NCBI RefSeq assembly: GCF_019925205.1
Contig: NC_083566.1
Span: 13,764,001 to 13,828,000 of the forward strand
Reading direction: 5' to 3'
Source: Metopolophium dirhodum
Taxonomy: Eukaryota > Arthropoda > Insecta > Hemiptera > Aphididae
DNA length: 64,000 nucleotides
Part shown: positions 1-11,790 of the stretch, piece by piece
Layout of the letters: every line of letters starts with the position of its first letter
Position numbering within the stretch: position 1 is the stretch's first letter
The notes under the pieces: model-generated
Database searches by the model: none
Seen by the model: the letters and a program-made list of their open reading frames with translations, nothing else
Told to the model about the DNA's origin: nothing
Program-made: the position numbers and the translations under genes

Positions 1-154
1 CAAATGTGGACGATAAACACTTTCCCAAAAGATGTGAGCCTCTTACAATTCCAGTCATTTTTTGGTATAATTTACGGTCACGGATCTTTGCATACGCGTA
101 TGACATGTATGCTAGTTCGGATGCAGACGTCAGACCCAAAAATACCATACTTAG
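1..154 (-). other. Transporter coding exon 3, truncated by window edge
   Basis: Begins after TTTTTTTTAG with CTA AGT ATG and stays open to position 1. It carries ASELAYMSYAYAKI and LYQKMTG, corresponding to the conserved AYYSYIYS and YQKVTSY stretch of SLC19 proteins. Confidence 0.83.
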
Positions 155-2347
155 CTAAAAAAAATATAATATTTATTTATTTTTCTAACCAAACTCTTTT
201 TTAAACGTTCAAAAAATATTAACACAAGGATATTTAAAACAGAAATGGAAAAAAAAAATATTGCATGATATACGTCTCAAGCTGGTATATGATGATTAAA
301 AAAAAAATTAACCTTTATTATTATTGCTGTTATTATATTAACATTTAACATTACATTTAACACTATAAGTATTGTTGAGCTACAATAATTTACATTAGTT
401 GAAAATCAATTCATAACGTATACGGTATCGAAACATTTGAAAATTGAAACTTACTTTTGTTTTTAAGAGAGTTGCAGGTTCCAAAACTAACAAAAACATC
501 ACTATTGAACTTAAAGCGTCCAGCATCACAATTGGTTTATAAAGAACAAAGTCAGTGACAAGAAACATAATAATTATTAGACTCGTAGTTGCATACGAAT
601 TTAATGGATAAATATCTTCGGTCACCTAAAAAAAAATAAACGTTTTTTTAGTGTTATGAAAAAAACTATTAGTTGATAATATAAGATAAAATACAATTGA
701 CAATGTGCATAATAATATAATAATATTACATTATTGTATACTATTATAGCTGTCCCACCCGGAGTTGCCCAAAAATTTGTGTTTTTTTTTATAAATATAT
801 TTATAAAAACATATTTTGTATGCGTAATAATTGCATATAGGTAGTATATTATAATAATATGTATACAATTACAACCATATAAATACTTAAACAAAAAAAA
901 AATGTTTTTTTGTGACGTGAAAAAAATGCATGTGTGAGCTTTTCTTTACCTACCTATTATAGGGGTTGAACATATTATAATATGCTACAAACATCATCCA
1001 AGTCTCATGAATTCTATTAATATAATATTAATTGAAGACGTCCAACCGTTCTCAAATAATACAATTACCAACGAACAGCATTTAATTATTATTTGTAATG
1101 TAAATTACGTTCCTAACAACGAACGATTATGTAACTCAATTATATAATTTTTAAATTTTTTTTCTGAAATTTTATAAAAAATAACACTATAATCCGTCAA
1201 AATTTTCTATTCAGCCTCGAAAATCAACATTAACAAATATGGTTAAAGAAAAATTACAATTCGGAATAAGCATTAAAACTTTAAAAATATGCCCTAATAG
1301 TTGTATAAAAGTAAATAATCTATTTAGTACATAATATGTTCAAATCTAATTGTAATAACAAGTATTAAATATTAAGAATACTCTGCAAAAATTACAGAAC
1401 TAAAAAATAAACATTTTTTAAAGATAAATATACCACAGTACCTACTTATATATCCTCTACATATCGCATAAGTATTTTGACTGAAAATAGCACGAAAGTC
1501 TTTCACGAATATTAATATTGTTCCATAGCAATAGTAATAGAGCATGGCAGGTATAATATACGTTTGTGTATAAGAATTCAATAGTTCATTTTGATTTTTA
1601 CAACCTTTAAATGATGGTTTAAAAAGTAGACCGTATCAATAGGTAAGATGATGGCCAAAGAAAAGGAAAATTATTTTCCCAAAAATACTCTAGTGAGAAG
1701 ATTTCTCACTGATAATTTTAATATACAATTAAATATTGTAATATTATAATATTCAACTAAAAACTAGATTCTAACCCAGATATATTAAGTAGGTACTTTT
1801 ATCTACGTTTCTCAATTTTATTTATTTTGAATTTAATATGAAAAACAATATTTGCTGCAAGTTTTAAAACTTGCGTATAAAAATTACTTTATTCTGTATA
1901 TTTTACTAAAATAAAATATCTTGATTAGGTACTAAAGTAATTATTTTTAATAATAAATCATAACAAAACATTACAGCTAAGTTAAGAAAATTATTTTAAA
2001 AATAATGAATCAGTTTAAAATGGCGTATTAGTTTCAATAAACTTTACTTTATTTGTTTTAACTTTCATTACAATATGAAAATGAAAAAATAATATTATAT
2101 TAAAAATTGTATTTTAAAACCACGATTGTTATTGTAAAAATAATAAAGCATAAGTTATATTAAAACTTACTTGCTCAGCAGTAAAATTTACGGCTGGACT
2201 GGTTAAATATGATGTATAAAATGAATCCACTGGTCGAAAGTCCCGAAAAGTTGCAAACAAACTTACACATAGTGTTATTTTCAACCACTCTTCCATTTTA
2301 TCCGGTTCTTCAAATATTTTATTTTGAAAATGCAATTTTTCTGCCAT
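1..2347 (-). CDS. SLC19-family vitamin (thiamine/folate-type) transporter, 5' part, three exons, runs off left edge
   Basis: Multi-exon gene encoding a plasma-membrane carrier of the SLC19 (reduced folate/thiamine transporter) family, which imports B vitamins. Coding exons read on the minus strand are 2347-2171 (59 codons), 625-455 (57 codons) and 154-1 (51 codons plus one base, incomplete). Both introns are phase 0 with GTAAGT donors at exon ends 2171 and 455 and T-rich acceptors ending in AG before 625 and 154. The product follows the family N-terminus: a short cytosolic start, a first membrane helix ending in the RP..SFYTSYL block, then NFTAEQ and DIYPLNSY, a second helix with VTDFVLYKPIVML, and a third segment with SASELAYMSYAYAKI followed by KLYQKMTG. 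These align in order with RPSEPFLTPYL, YPVWTYSY, TDYLRYKPV and TATEIAYYSYIY of vertebrate SLC19 proteins. Roughly 167 residues are present of a usual 450-500. No stop or frameshift is seen. Substrate (thiamine or folate) cannot be decided here. Confidence 0.88.
455..625 (-). other. Transporter coding exon 2
   Basis: Exactly 57 codons between acceptor TTTTTTTTTAG and donor GTAAGT. It encodes DIYPLNSY, a hydrophobic helix, the family-typical TDFVLYKP loop and most of the next helix. Confidence 0.85.
626..2170 (-). other. Intron 1 of the transporter gene
   Basis: 1545 bp of AT-rich sequence between matched GT and AG sites. No second gene or recognisable mobile element is seen inside it. Short open frames at 622-894 and 1372-1581 have no codon structure. 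Confidence 0.75.
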
Positions 2348-2396
2348 AATAAGAATAAACATAATATAATAAAGTATAAACGTATATTTCTATGTT
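2171..2396 (-). other. Transporter exon with start codon and 5' UTR part
   Basis: Start ATG at 2347-2345, reading MAEKLHF. A second in-frame ATG lies 17 codons on (MEEWLK) and would be closer to typical family N-termini. Upstream, a pyrimidine-rich tract ends in TTTTCATAG just before 2396, a good splice acceptor. The exon therefore probably carries about 49 nt of 5' UTR and is preceded by a non-coding exon. The donor GTAAGT occupies 2170-2165. Confidence 0.75.
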
Positions 2397-3049
2397 CTAT
2401 GAAAACATGCAAGAAAAAAAGTAAACAGTTTTGATAAATAATTGGATTACTAATATCATGGTTGTCCATATTTTGAATAATGAATTTAAAAATAAATAAT
2501 TTTATTTGTCAGTATGCAATTCAATTTAAAAAAGTAAATCGAAAAAAAATTAGTTTAAATAAATAAATATAATATAGGCAAGCGTTGCCGAATACATAAT
2601 TTCATTCTATATTTTGAATTGTGTATTATTAACTTCATGCAATTACAAAAAAACAAACGACTTGTTAAAAAATATAATATTGAACAATTATATTATGATA
2701 ATTACTGTTTATAGGTGTAACTTGTAATTATTATATTTACAAATTATAAAAACAGTGTGTTAGCATAATATTTTGTCACACCAATACTGCACCAATTAAA
2801 ATAAAACAAAACAGCTTAGTTAAATACCTGATATATTTCGCTATAAAGTATAAAAAGCACTTGATTTTGACATTTCAAATTATTTACCTACTTCAATTAC
2901 AATAGGCAGGTACTGTTTAATATTAATATAAAATACCCCGCTTGCGTCAAACACTCATACTACATTAGTAAACAATAAAAAACAAACAGAAAACCATACT
3001 TAATTAAAAGCCGGTATAACGACGAATTACTGTAATCAATCAAATTAAA

Positions 3050-3180
3050 ATTGTGTATGATTCCGACACCGACAAATTCAGAAGTACACCTCAAGCCGGT
3101 AACGCAGACTGGTCGGCTGCAAAGTTATTGGAGAACGAATGTTACACGAAGGTGGAAGGTCAGCCGGCTTAAAATTATGT
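3050..3180 (-). promoter_or_regulatory. GC-richer block, candidate first exon/promoter of the transporter
   Basis: A stretch clearly richer in G+C and CpG than its surroundings, about 0.7 kb upstream of the inferred 5' UTR acceptor at 2396. Several frames on both strands are open across it, which reflects few AT-rich stop codons rather than coding. Position and orientation fit a 5' UTR exon, but no TATA box or donor site can be fixed. Inference only. Confidence 0.25.
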
Positions 3181-3636
3181 AATCACTAAAAATTACTAGA
3201 GATTAATAAAAAAAAAATTAAAAAACGAAACACCAACCGTATCAAGTGTATAATATTACAAGCGTGCATTTCGTTTACAAAAAATATGGTACATTTTGTA
3301 CAAGTTGCAGGCTAATCAAATATAGACGATTTTATATACTTACGATATTTATTCATATCAGGTAAGGCCTAAATGTTGACCTTCCAGTTGGATAATAAAT
3401 TAATGTATTCATCAATCGTATTTATTGTTTTTATTGCCTACTGTAATAATATTGTACTGATACGTATTTTGTTGGGGATTATAATAAAATTGTCTAAATT
3501 AAACCGCGTGTTGCGAAACACGTAATAATACGATTTTTGTTTAACCGAAATGAACAGTTTTAATTTGTATCGTGAAAAACGTGTGCTATAATTTTTTATT
3601 AAAACAGCGTAAACTAAAGCCTGTGGTTTGTGATAA

Positions 3637-3656
3637 GTGTGTGTGTGTGTGTGTGT
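3637..3656. repeat. (GT)10 microsatellite
   Basis: Ten uninterrupted GT dinucleotides. Confidence 0.95.
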
Positions 3657-4393
3657 ATCTTAGTTCTCTATTATTTGACCTATTTGTAGATAAATCAAAC
3701 GCTAAACCGGAGATGATCATTTTTTTTTGTTTTAAGAAGTTAGATTATTTTCATACTAGGTAATACCTAAATAATATTATAAGATCTACATTTTTTTGTT
3801 CATTTGAAACGTGGTGTAAACATTATATGTTTTAAGAATAATAAAAAAAAATTACTGCTAATGAGAGAAGAAATCATATTGAATATTTGAATAGGACCAT
3901 AATTATGTATTATATTCAATAATTATCTGAAAAATAACATTGACCGTGACCATAATAAATCACTAATCATCATAACGTAATACTATACTTATACTTCTCA
4001 GTAAAACAATAGGTCGATATTATAGAAGTAATAAGTAGGTATAAAAGATTCACTGAATAAAACACAAATATAATAATATGTTATAATGAATTAGACAATT
4101 ATTATATTTTGATATTCTAATATATTTCAAATTTAACATTGTTTCTAATTGCAATTAATATAACAACAACTTACGTTTAAATAATGAAAAATAAATTCAA
4201 ATAGTGTATTAATAATGAAATAATAATTTTTTAAAAAGGTGGGTAAGTGGATGTTGCTCCACTGTACAGTACGGTACAAGTAAGTCACTGTATAATGGAT
4301 GGTATTAAATTTAAATTCAAAGATATAATATCATTGTATAGGTACGAAAAACGATTCTGAGCAGAGACGGTTTGTCAGTGTGGATATTTTATA

Positions 4394-5236
4394 TCTATAT
4401 ATATATAAAAATAAGTGTACATTTTGAATACATTTTATAACTCAAGATCCACCAAATCGATTTCGATAAAAATGTCAGGACATATTAAAATTGATATGTA
4501 GATGGTTCCTGTGAAGTTTGTACGCTGTGGGATAAGTGGTTCCGGAATTATGGTCTCTTAAATGCACACCTGGCGACATGGCCAAAAACAACAACGTCTA
4601 TACAATTATTTTTATCTATATATATAACCCATAGAAACCATTAAAAAACAAAAATGTTGATTGTGATCACTTCCCTTTTTGAATTAGCCTATGACACTCA
4701 CAAAGAATGTGGCTTTGTATTGGTGAAAGAATTTTCGAAATCGGTTCAGTAGTTTCGGAGTTTATCCCGAACATACAAACAAACGCTATCATTTTATATA
4801 TTAGTATAGATAAAAATGATTGTTTGTGTGTAGATTAGACCTCTGGGAAGAAGATAGGCTAATATAAAAAGTGTTAAATTTGTTTTTTTTTATTCGTCGG
4901 ATTTTAGTACGGTTGCGTTAGGCTTTTGTATTAATTGATTATATTAATCCTCCGTAGGCGGAATTAAGTAAAAATGACAAACTTGGTACAATTTTGATAC
5001 TTTAGAGTTAAATCATACACTTACGTACAAACAGCACGGGGTCCGGGATCTACCGCAGGTAGATTGCCTACCTGATAATATACTGCTGCGAATCAGAATT
5101 TTATTCCGGGCAGCAGAAAAGTTAAGATAAATTTTGAACACCATACACCGAATATTAAATAACGAATTGAACAAAGTTTGAGTCATGTAGGATTGGTACA
5201 TTTAACGGGCAACGAAGTGCCATTGGGATCAGCTAG
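4394..5236 (+). mobile_element. Non-autonomous Helitron, 843 bp, with exact boundaries
   Basis: Starts TC (TCTATATATATATAAAA) and ends CTAG. A GGCA/TGCC stem (5208-5211 with 5218-5221) lies 11 nt before the CTAG end, and the element is inserted between host A and T with no target duplication. These are the hallmarks of Helitrons (rolling-circle transposons). The boundaries are confirmed internally: joining 4382-4393 to 5237-5250 restores the sequence of copy E at 29663-29688 without a gap. Inside, about 4600-4812 holds a second TCTATATATATA start and a stretch (CGGTTCAGTAGTTTCGGAGT to TTAGTATAGAT) resembling 3' ends of insect retroposons, so the Helitron may be composite. No Rep/helicase coding. 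Confidence 0.8.
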
Positions 5237-5409
5237 TTATATTTATATTGTTACTACTTATTATTTATATGGTGGTCGGTAAATTGAATTAATATTATGA
5301 AATTTCAACAAAATAACCAAAATTGTTATTCTTAGATATTTAATATGTAATTTCGTACAAATTTGAACATACAATAACTATGAAAAAAACTGTGTTTTAG
5401 TAACAGAAT

Positions 5410-7384
5410 GATGTGTATCCTCATACAATAGTTACCTGTCAAACATGCGACCGGGTGAATCAAATTTGTGGAAAGCAACAAAACGACTATTAAACCAAGA
5501 TATCAACACCATTCCCCCTCTCCGCACTGATGATAAACTTGTCATATCCGATCAAGAAAAATGCGTTGTTTTTTCAAACATGCTGCAAAATACCTTTTAT
5601 CCCAACCATATCTGTAATCCAAGCAATGACCTAAGAGTAAAACACACCTTAGAATTACCAAATTATGAAGTCCAAAACTCTATTAATTACGTAACGCCAA
5701 ATGAAATCAAACAAATTATTAAAACTCTCCCGAACAAAAAATCACCGGGCCATGACAAAATTACAAATCTTATGTTAAAAAAATTACCACCGAAAGGACT
5801 AGTGTTTATTACCACTTTATTTAACTCTTTATTGCGTCTTGGTTACTTTCCACCCAAATGGAAAGTTGCAAACATAATACTAATAAGCAAACCAGGGAAG
5901 GACAAATCAAATCCCGACAGCTACAGGCCAATCAGCCTCTTATCTTCAATTTCAAAATTGTTTGAAAAAGTCATTCACACTAGACTTCTTTTCTATTTAA
6001 ATGCCATAGATATTATACCTAAATTCCAATTCGGGTTTAGATCAAATCATTCTACGGTTCAACAACTACTTAGAATAACTGAACATATTATAATACTGCA
6101 TTCGAAAAACATTGTCATACTGGAGCGGTATTTATAGATATTTCAAAAGCTTTTGATAAAGTCTGGCACGAGGGCCTACTGTTTAAACTAAAATCCATTA
6201 ATACTCCAACTTACTTGTTCAATATTATTAATTCATTTCTACTTAACAGGCAGTTTGCTGTTAAAATAAATGATAACACCTCAGACCTTATGCCTATATC
6301 TGCTGGTGTACCTCAGGGCTCTAAGCTTGGTCCCATACTATTTAATATCTATGTTTATGATATTCCCCAGTCACCTCGCACGAATATTGCACTATTCGCA
6401 GACGATACTACAATATTCACAGAATCTCGTAACATTGAAGCAGTAATCACAAATCTACAAGCACATCTTCATGAAATATCTTACTGGTGTAAAAAATGGC
6501 GTATTCAAATAAATGCGTCAAAAAGCACAGGTGTTATCTTCAGTCTTCGTCCTTACCGCTCCCCTGAACAACTAACATTTAACAATGTAAATATACCTTG
6601 GAGCTCGTCAGTAAAATACCTCGGCTTGATTTTGGATAAACGGCTAACTTGGCAGCCACATATCTCATCCAAACTTCAACAGGCATATCAGCGCCTCTCT
6701 ATGTTATATCCTATTCTCAATAAAAAATCGCCAATACAGAAAAAATGCTCTCTTCTAATATATAAACAAATTCTACGTCCACTACTCACTTATGCGTGTC
6801 CGGTTTGGGGGAAATGCGCGTCCACTCACATCAATAAAATTCAAATTTTTCAAAATAAAGTGTTACGTATTATTGCCAACGCACCTTGGTTTATAAGGAA
6901 CGCAAACTTACACAAAGACCTTCTGATCCAGGAAATCACAGACCATATTAAAACCGCATCAAAAAACTTCCATACCTCACTGCTCAACTCCTCTGGCTCA
7001 CTTCACTATCAACTTCACATACATCCGCCTCAACGTAGATTAAAACGTGGACGTCCGCATGACCTTCTGGTTTAATAACTCCACACAATATACAGCAGCT
7101 ATTTTACTCGTAGCGTCTAATATTAAGTTAGAACTTGTTATGTTTTATATTATATCTATTTATACCTTTTTATTGTTAACATTATTAACAGTTCACTGTT
7201 ACTTAATTATAATCATTTACGTCTTGGCGTAACTATCACTAATGTACATATTATACTAGATAGCAAATTCATCATACTATTTAAATTTATATAAATTAAT
7301 AATCATGTTAAAATTGTTAAAAATGTACCATCCATTGTAATATCAATAGATGTAGATAGCCAAGGCTAGGAACATCTTATTGTA

Positions 7385-7418
<34 letters not shown>
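5410..7418 (+). mobile_element. 5'-truncated Jockey-clade LINE, flanked by 11-bp target duplication
   Basis: Flanked by AGTAACAGAAT at 5399-5409 and 7418-7428. It ends in 31 uninterrupted A (7388-7418). It holds the reverse transcriptase half of ORF2 and a 3' UTR of about 310 bp. The endonuclease part and ORF1 are missing, the usual result of incomplete target-primed reverse transcription. It lies inside repeat copy A, whose sequence resumes after the poly(A). Long pure poly(A) and a single frame break indicate a fairly recent insertion. Confidence 0.92.
5412..7075 (+). pseudogene. LINE ORF2 fragment: reverse transcriptase, one frameshift
   Basis: Two overlapping open stretches form one reverse transcriptase. 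The first (in frame from 5412, first ATG 5445, stop 6135-6137) carries SLWKATKRLL-like linker sequence, NKKSPGHDKI, WKVANIILISKPGKD, SYRPISLLSSISKLFEKV and FQFGFRSNHSTVQQL. The second (frame entered near 6116, stop at 7073) carries TGAVFIDISKAFDKVWH, SAGVPQGSKLGPILFNIY, the catalytic LFADDTTIF and SVKYLGLILDKRLTWQPH, then the jockey-type C-terminal region. The switch between 6105 and 6116 is a net -1 shift. No RNase H or endonuclease is present. Unable to make a functional product as it stands. Confidence 0.92.
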
Positions 7419-7422
<4 letters not shown>

Positions 7423-8649
7423 CAGAATAAACTACTTACGTGGAACATTGTTTTAAATTTTCAATCCTTGGCTAGAAAAGTTGAACATTTTAAAAATTTT
7501 TAACTACAAAATCATTTTCAATAATCGAACTTTAAATGCTTATAAAAAAAAAATTGTGTCTATATATTTTTAATATTTTTCAACTGCTAATGTAACAATA
7601 TATCAGGAGCCATGTATTAAATTTTCACATTTTTTTACCTAATAAATATTTTATTGACAATTGTAGAAAAAAAAACTAAAAAAATTGATAACTGAAAATG
7701 TCAGTAAACAGCTCAAAATGATTCAAAATATTTTAAAATGTTATGGTGTATAGAAAATGAATATATAAACATTCAGTGAAATTTCATGTATCTACGGTAT
7801 TTGTTTTTGAATTACAAGAAAATAAGAAAATCGCTACTTGAGAAATCGAGTTCTATCTAATGTTGTAAGCATTTGAAATTCAAACGCTTATAAAAACGCT
7901 TTTTTTTTTTGATAAAGGTAGATAACCTTATAAGAAATCTTGGATAATATTTTAAAATGTTTGATTTAAAAAGAAAATTTTTTATGAATTTCTAACTTTA
8001 AATAATTTACACATTTTCGTAATTTTTACGTATTTTGTCAAAATTCGAAATTAAATGGTTATAAAAAAAATTGTGACTATGTTTTTTTAATATTTTTCAA
8101 CTGTTATTATAACAATATATTAGGAGCCCTGCGTTACATTTTCAAAATGTATTACCCAACAAATAAAACTTAATTGACATTTATAGAAAAAAAACTAAAA
8201 AAATTGGAAACTTAAAATATCTGTAAACAGCTCAAAGCAATTCAAAATACTTTTAAAGTTTTATATTGTATAGAAAATGCTAATATAAATACTCAGTGAA
8301 AATGTCATTTATCTACGGTCGTTTATTTTAAAATGACACCAAAAATCAAAACCGATTTTGTCAAAAACCTATTTTGCGTAAACATTTTCGGTTTTCCTTA
8401 ATTTTATTTTTGTTTTTCCAGGTGCTTTAGAAAACTATTTGGAGTTTTAAATTTTGACCTTCCCAATGCATCAGCTAGATTCACTTTCCAATCAAACAAG
8501 ATTCTGAAGTTGAAAATCTAATCATTATTTCGACTACTTCTCGTGTACACTCAACGCAGACACGAACAATTTAAAATTAAAATTAAAAATAAAATAAAAC
8601 ACACACAGTGTAAAATTAATACATTCATCGCTCCATTCAGAATCTAAAA

Positions 8650-8894
8650 AAACTATGAATTATGATGATTTTTTTCAAACAGAATGATAAAAAGTAAAAT
8701 GTGCATAGGTACATAATATTTCCTGCTAATTATTTATATTAAATAGAAATATACCTGAACAATAATAATAATATTTATTTTTATTATTTTTTTTGAAAAT
8801 CAACAAAATGATCATAAATATAATTTATAAATATAATAAAACGATTTACAACTTCCCTATAATAAACTTAAAATATAATTTACTAATTGAACTA
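8650..8894. other. AT-rich spacer
   Basis: Nothing recognisable between the tail of repeat copy A and the endonuclease remnant. Confidence 0.5.
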
Positions 8895-9774
8895 GGTAAT
8901 GTCTGTATCCTCAATTAAATTATCCCAACGTTCGGTATTAATAAGCATAATTAAACGGTTAAAATTAATTTTATAATTTTTCTCAATAATACCATTATTA
9001 TTATTACTAATATTCTTGTTATTATTTATGACAATTGCTGAGTGATCAGTAATATTACAATTTACTATAATATAAGCTCTGATAATGCTTAATTCAATGT
9101 GTTTAGTAAAAATATGATCAATACAATAACTTTACTGGCGTTTTTACAGACTCTGGTAAATTAATTTTTACATGAGGTAAATCCATTTAATGATAAGAAA
9201 TTTAGGTATTCTGTTGAAATAATAGAATTTTTATTAATATCAATATGAATATCACCACATAAAATATATTTGCCTAATTTATTGATATTATTTAGATACG
9301 ATTCCAAACTAGTTAAAAAAGGTCTATATTATCGTTTGGTGATCTATAAATAATTATAGTAAAAGTACTTTCATTTATTTTAATAAAATTGATAACTCCA
9401 ATTCATTACAATTACTTATTACTGTATTTTTGACATAAATCAAATTAATGTTTTCTTTTATTAAAATAGTAACTCCATCACTTTTGTTAAATTTTCCTAA
9501 CAAATCGATTGTTTGATACCTAGTTATTTAAAACAAAATTAAAATCATGAACAAGCCAGGTTTTACTTAGCACAATTATATCATAATTTCAGTTATTTGA
9601 ATTTAAAAATTGCGCCAATTCTTCGAAATGTAACTTATACCTATTTCTAATATTTAATGAGAAAACCGATATAGAATTAGAATACTTATCAGTTTGTATA
9701 CAATTAAGATTATCTATCAAAATTGTTTCGACGTTATTTATCAAGTTAATTTCATCAACAATATTTAAATTCAT
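8895..9774 (-). pseudogene. Decayed endonuclease domain of a non-LTR retrotransposon
   Basis: Read on the minus strand from the ATG at 9774, the first 61 codons include SISVFSLNIRNRYKLHFEEL, the usual start of LINE apurinic-like (EEP fold) endonucleases. After a stop at 9589 the homology continues in shifting frames: NYDIIVLSKTWL, then IIYRSPNDNIDLF, the catalytic-type GDIHIDI (9239-9256, family GDFNID), ITDHSAI (about 9030-9051, family SDH), and NTERWDNLIE near 8901-8933. At least four stops or frame breaks show it is dead. No reverse transcriptase follows on the left. The clade is not resolved. It is unrelated in strand and age to the LINE at 5410. Confidence 0.68.
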
Positions 9775-11790
9775 TATTAGTTACATAATTATTAAAACAG
9801 TTTTAAGCCTTTATAAAGATCAACTATAGAACAGCGTTAAACATATCTGAAAAAAAATGAATTAGTTCTAAATTGTATTTTTGTGGAATTTATGGAAGTT
9901 TAAATTAATTAAACTCTTATAAATTGAAAAATTGACAAAACTTATCAGTTATTATTTCATATATTATATTATATTTTTGAAAATGTAAAACTGAATGTGC
10001 TATAATTTTAAATATTCCATAGTCATTATGATATTATTTATATTGGTGATATTAATATGATATTAATGATTTAATCAATGGTATTACAATACAGTATAAT
10101 ATATTTAAACTACATAAATATATATTTCATCCAAACATCATAATATTATATTTTTTACTTATCGAATAATTATAATTGGAACGATTTAATGACTTCTACA
10201 TTTTAGTACTATCAATATTGAATCTTCCTTAATGTATTCGGTTTACTGCAACATGAAAATTGTTTTATAATATTATGTTATAAATTATTATGATAAATTG
10301 ATAACTAAAGTCCACATTTATATTCTCTTAAAACACCTAAATTAATTTGCTAATATTATCTTAGCAACTCCTTATATTCTCTTTAAAATTAAAAAAATAT
10401 GCAAAAATCATTAATTAACCTCATTCAATTAAGCTTGAATTTTCAATTTTTTTTATACAATGATCAGTAAGTTATACACTTGCCGAATGGAATAATTATT
10501 TATTTTAACTATTTATGATGTTTTTATTCATTGTTATAAAACCTATTTAAACTGAATGGATTTTTTTGTTTAATTCATTAGTACCTAAGTTTAATTAATT
10601 AATCAATTAGTTTTAATTCAAACACACAATCGCAAAACCAAAATATATTTGTACTTTTGATAAATTAACACGTTGTTGTTATCAGTTTAGATTATGTAAG
10701 CTAATACATAACGGTACAGCGACATAAAAGTGCTAAGTTACTGAGGTAAAATTTTTTTCAGGTACCGTATAATATTGAAATTAATAAAAATAATTTTAAA
10801 AATAAAATAAATAAGTATTTTTGTTCTCATAATTTATAAAATATTCCGAATTGTGCTAAATAATCTAAATATTCTTTAACACATGTAATATACTCAAATA
10901 TGCAAAAAAACCTTTTTCCTATGAACTCTGTGTTGAATGAATCTTATCCACATATTTTACTCTCGTAAGACTACATAAACAGATAAACTCACTAACGATA
11001 GGTATGTAAAAACATATATCCGGATTTTAATGATAACTTAAATAATAATCAGTTTATTTATTTATACTGATACGCCTACATTTATATCATAAGTAATGGA
11101 TAACCCAATTAGCCTCAAACACCAAAGTATGTAGTATATGGGCCTTGTGCTTAAACAACCTAATCCGAGACCAGCTTTATTTAACCTTTTATAATTCTAA
11201 TTGGAAATATGATTATTGACATGACAATTATGTACCTTCGTACGCCGTTCGCCCATTGTATCATTACCTAACTTACAAAATTCAACTTTATATCATACCA
11301 ATAGGTTATACCATGTAATTAAGAAATCAGCTGGCACTGCAAGCTAAAGTGACTTCGCAAAATATCGTTGGTATATTCTGTTACTTTGGTATTATAATAT
11401 ACTGTACTAAAATTGTATTATTTGTATGTTCATATTTAAATTATTATTGTTAATTCGTTTATCGTCGATATGGACGGTATAATAATACCTATGATGGTAT
11501 GGAATGTAGAATGTATATCGTAGAATGTTATTTTATGAAACTAAATTTTCTGAAAACCTAAACGGAATGCCCATATTGGTGTAAGGTGTCGTTAATAAAT
11601 TTATAGTATATTATTGTTTATTGGTGGTTTGTATTTGATATTATAAAGCCAAGATGTTGCAGTCGACAATTTAATAAATTTATCAAAATATATTGATATA
11701 ATATTACAGATAATATAATATAATATAAGTGTGTATAGTTTAATTTTTAAATTTTTAAAAATGAGTTATATAATATGTAATAGGTACAAT
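9775..11790. other. AT-rich intergenic DNA, nothing recognised
   Basis: About 2 kb with no coding signal on either strand and no clear inverted or direct repeat. Confidence 0.5.

Larger units (their letters stand above)
2397..4230. other. Upstream region of the transporter gene, mostly featureless AT-rich DNA
   Basis: No coding region is supported. It should hold the promoter and first non-coding exon of the minus-strand transporter. The only compositional feature is a GC-richer block at about 3050-3180. A (GT)10 microsatellite lies at 3637-3656. Confidence 0.5.
4231..8649 (+). repeat. Aphid-type non-coding repeat family, copy A, split by a Helitron and a LINE
   Basis: Head (TTAAAAAGGTGGGTAAGTGG) at 4231 and tail (CATTCAGAATCTAAAA) near 8649 match copies C, D and E in order. 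Removing the Helitron (4394-5236) and the LINE with one target duplicate (5410-7428) leaves about 1.55 kb of continuous family sequence. The body contains two diverged direct repeats, near 7530 and near 8050, sharing the motif TTATAAAAAAAATTGTG. The tail contains the AAAATCGATTTTG-like stretch and a C/A-rich end. No open frame is conserved between copies, so this looks non-autonomous. Superfamily unknown. Confidence 0.8.

Noticed and set aside
3018..3172. 53-codon frame in the GC-richer block, possible exon
   Set aside because: At least two other frames, including one on the opposite strand, are equally open and none shows codon bias. Treated as possible 5' UTR instead.
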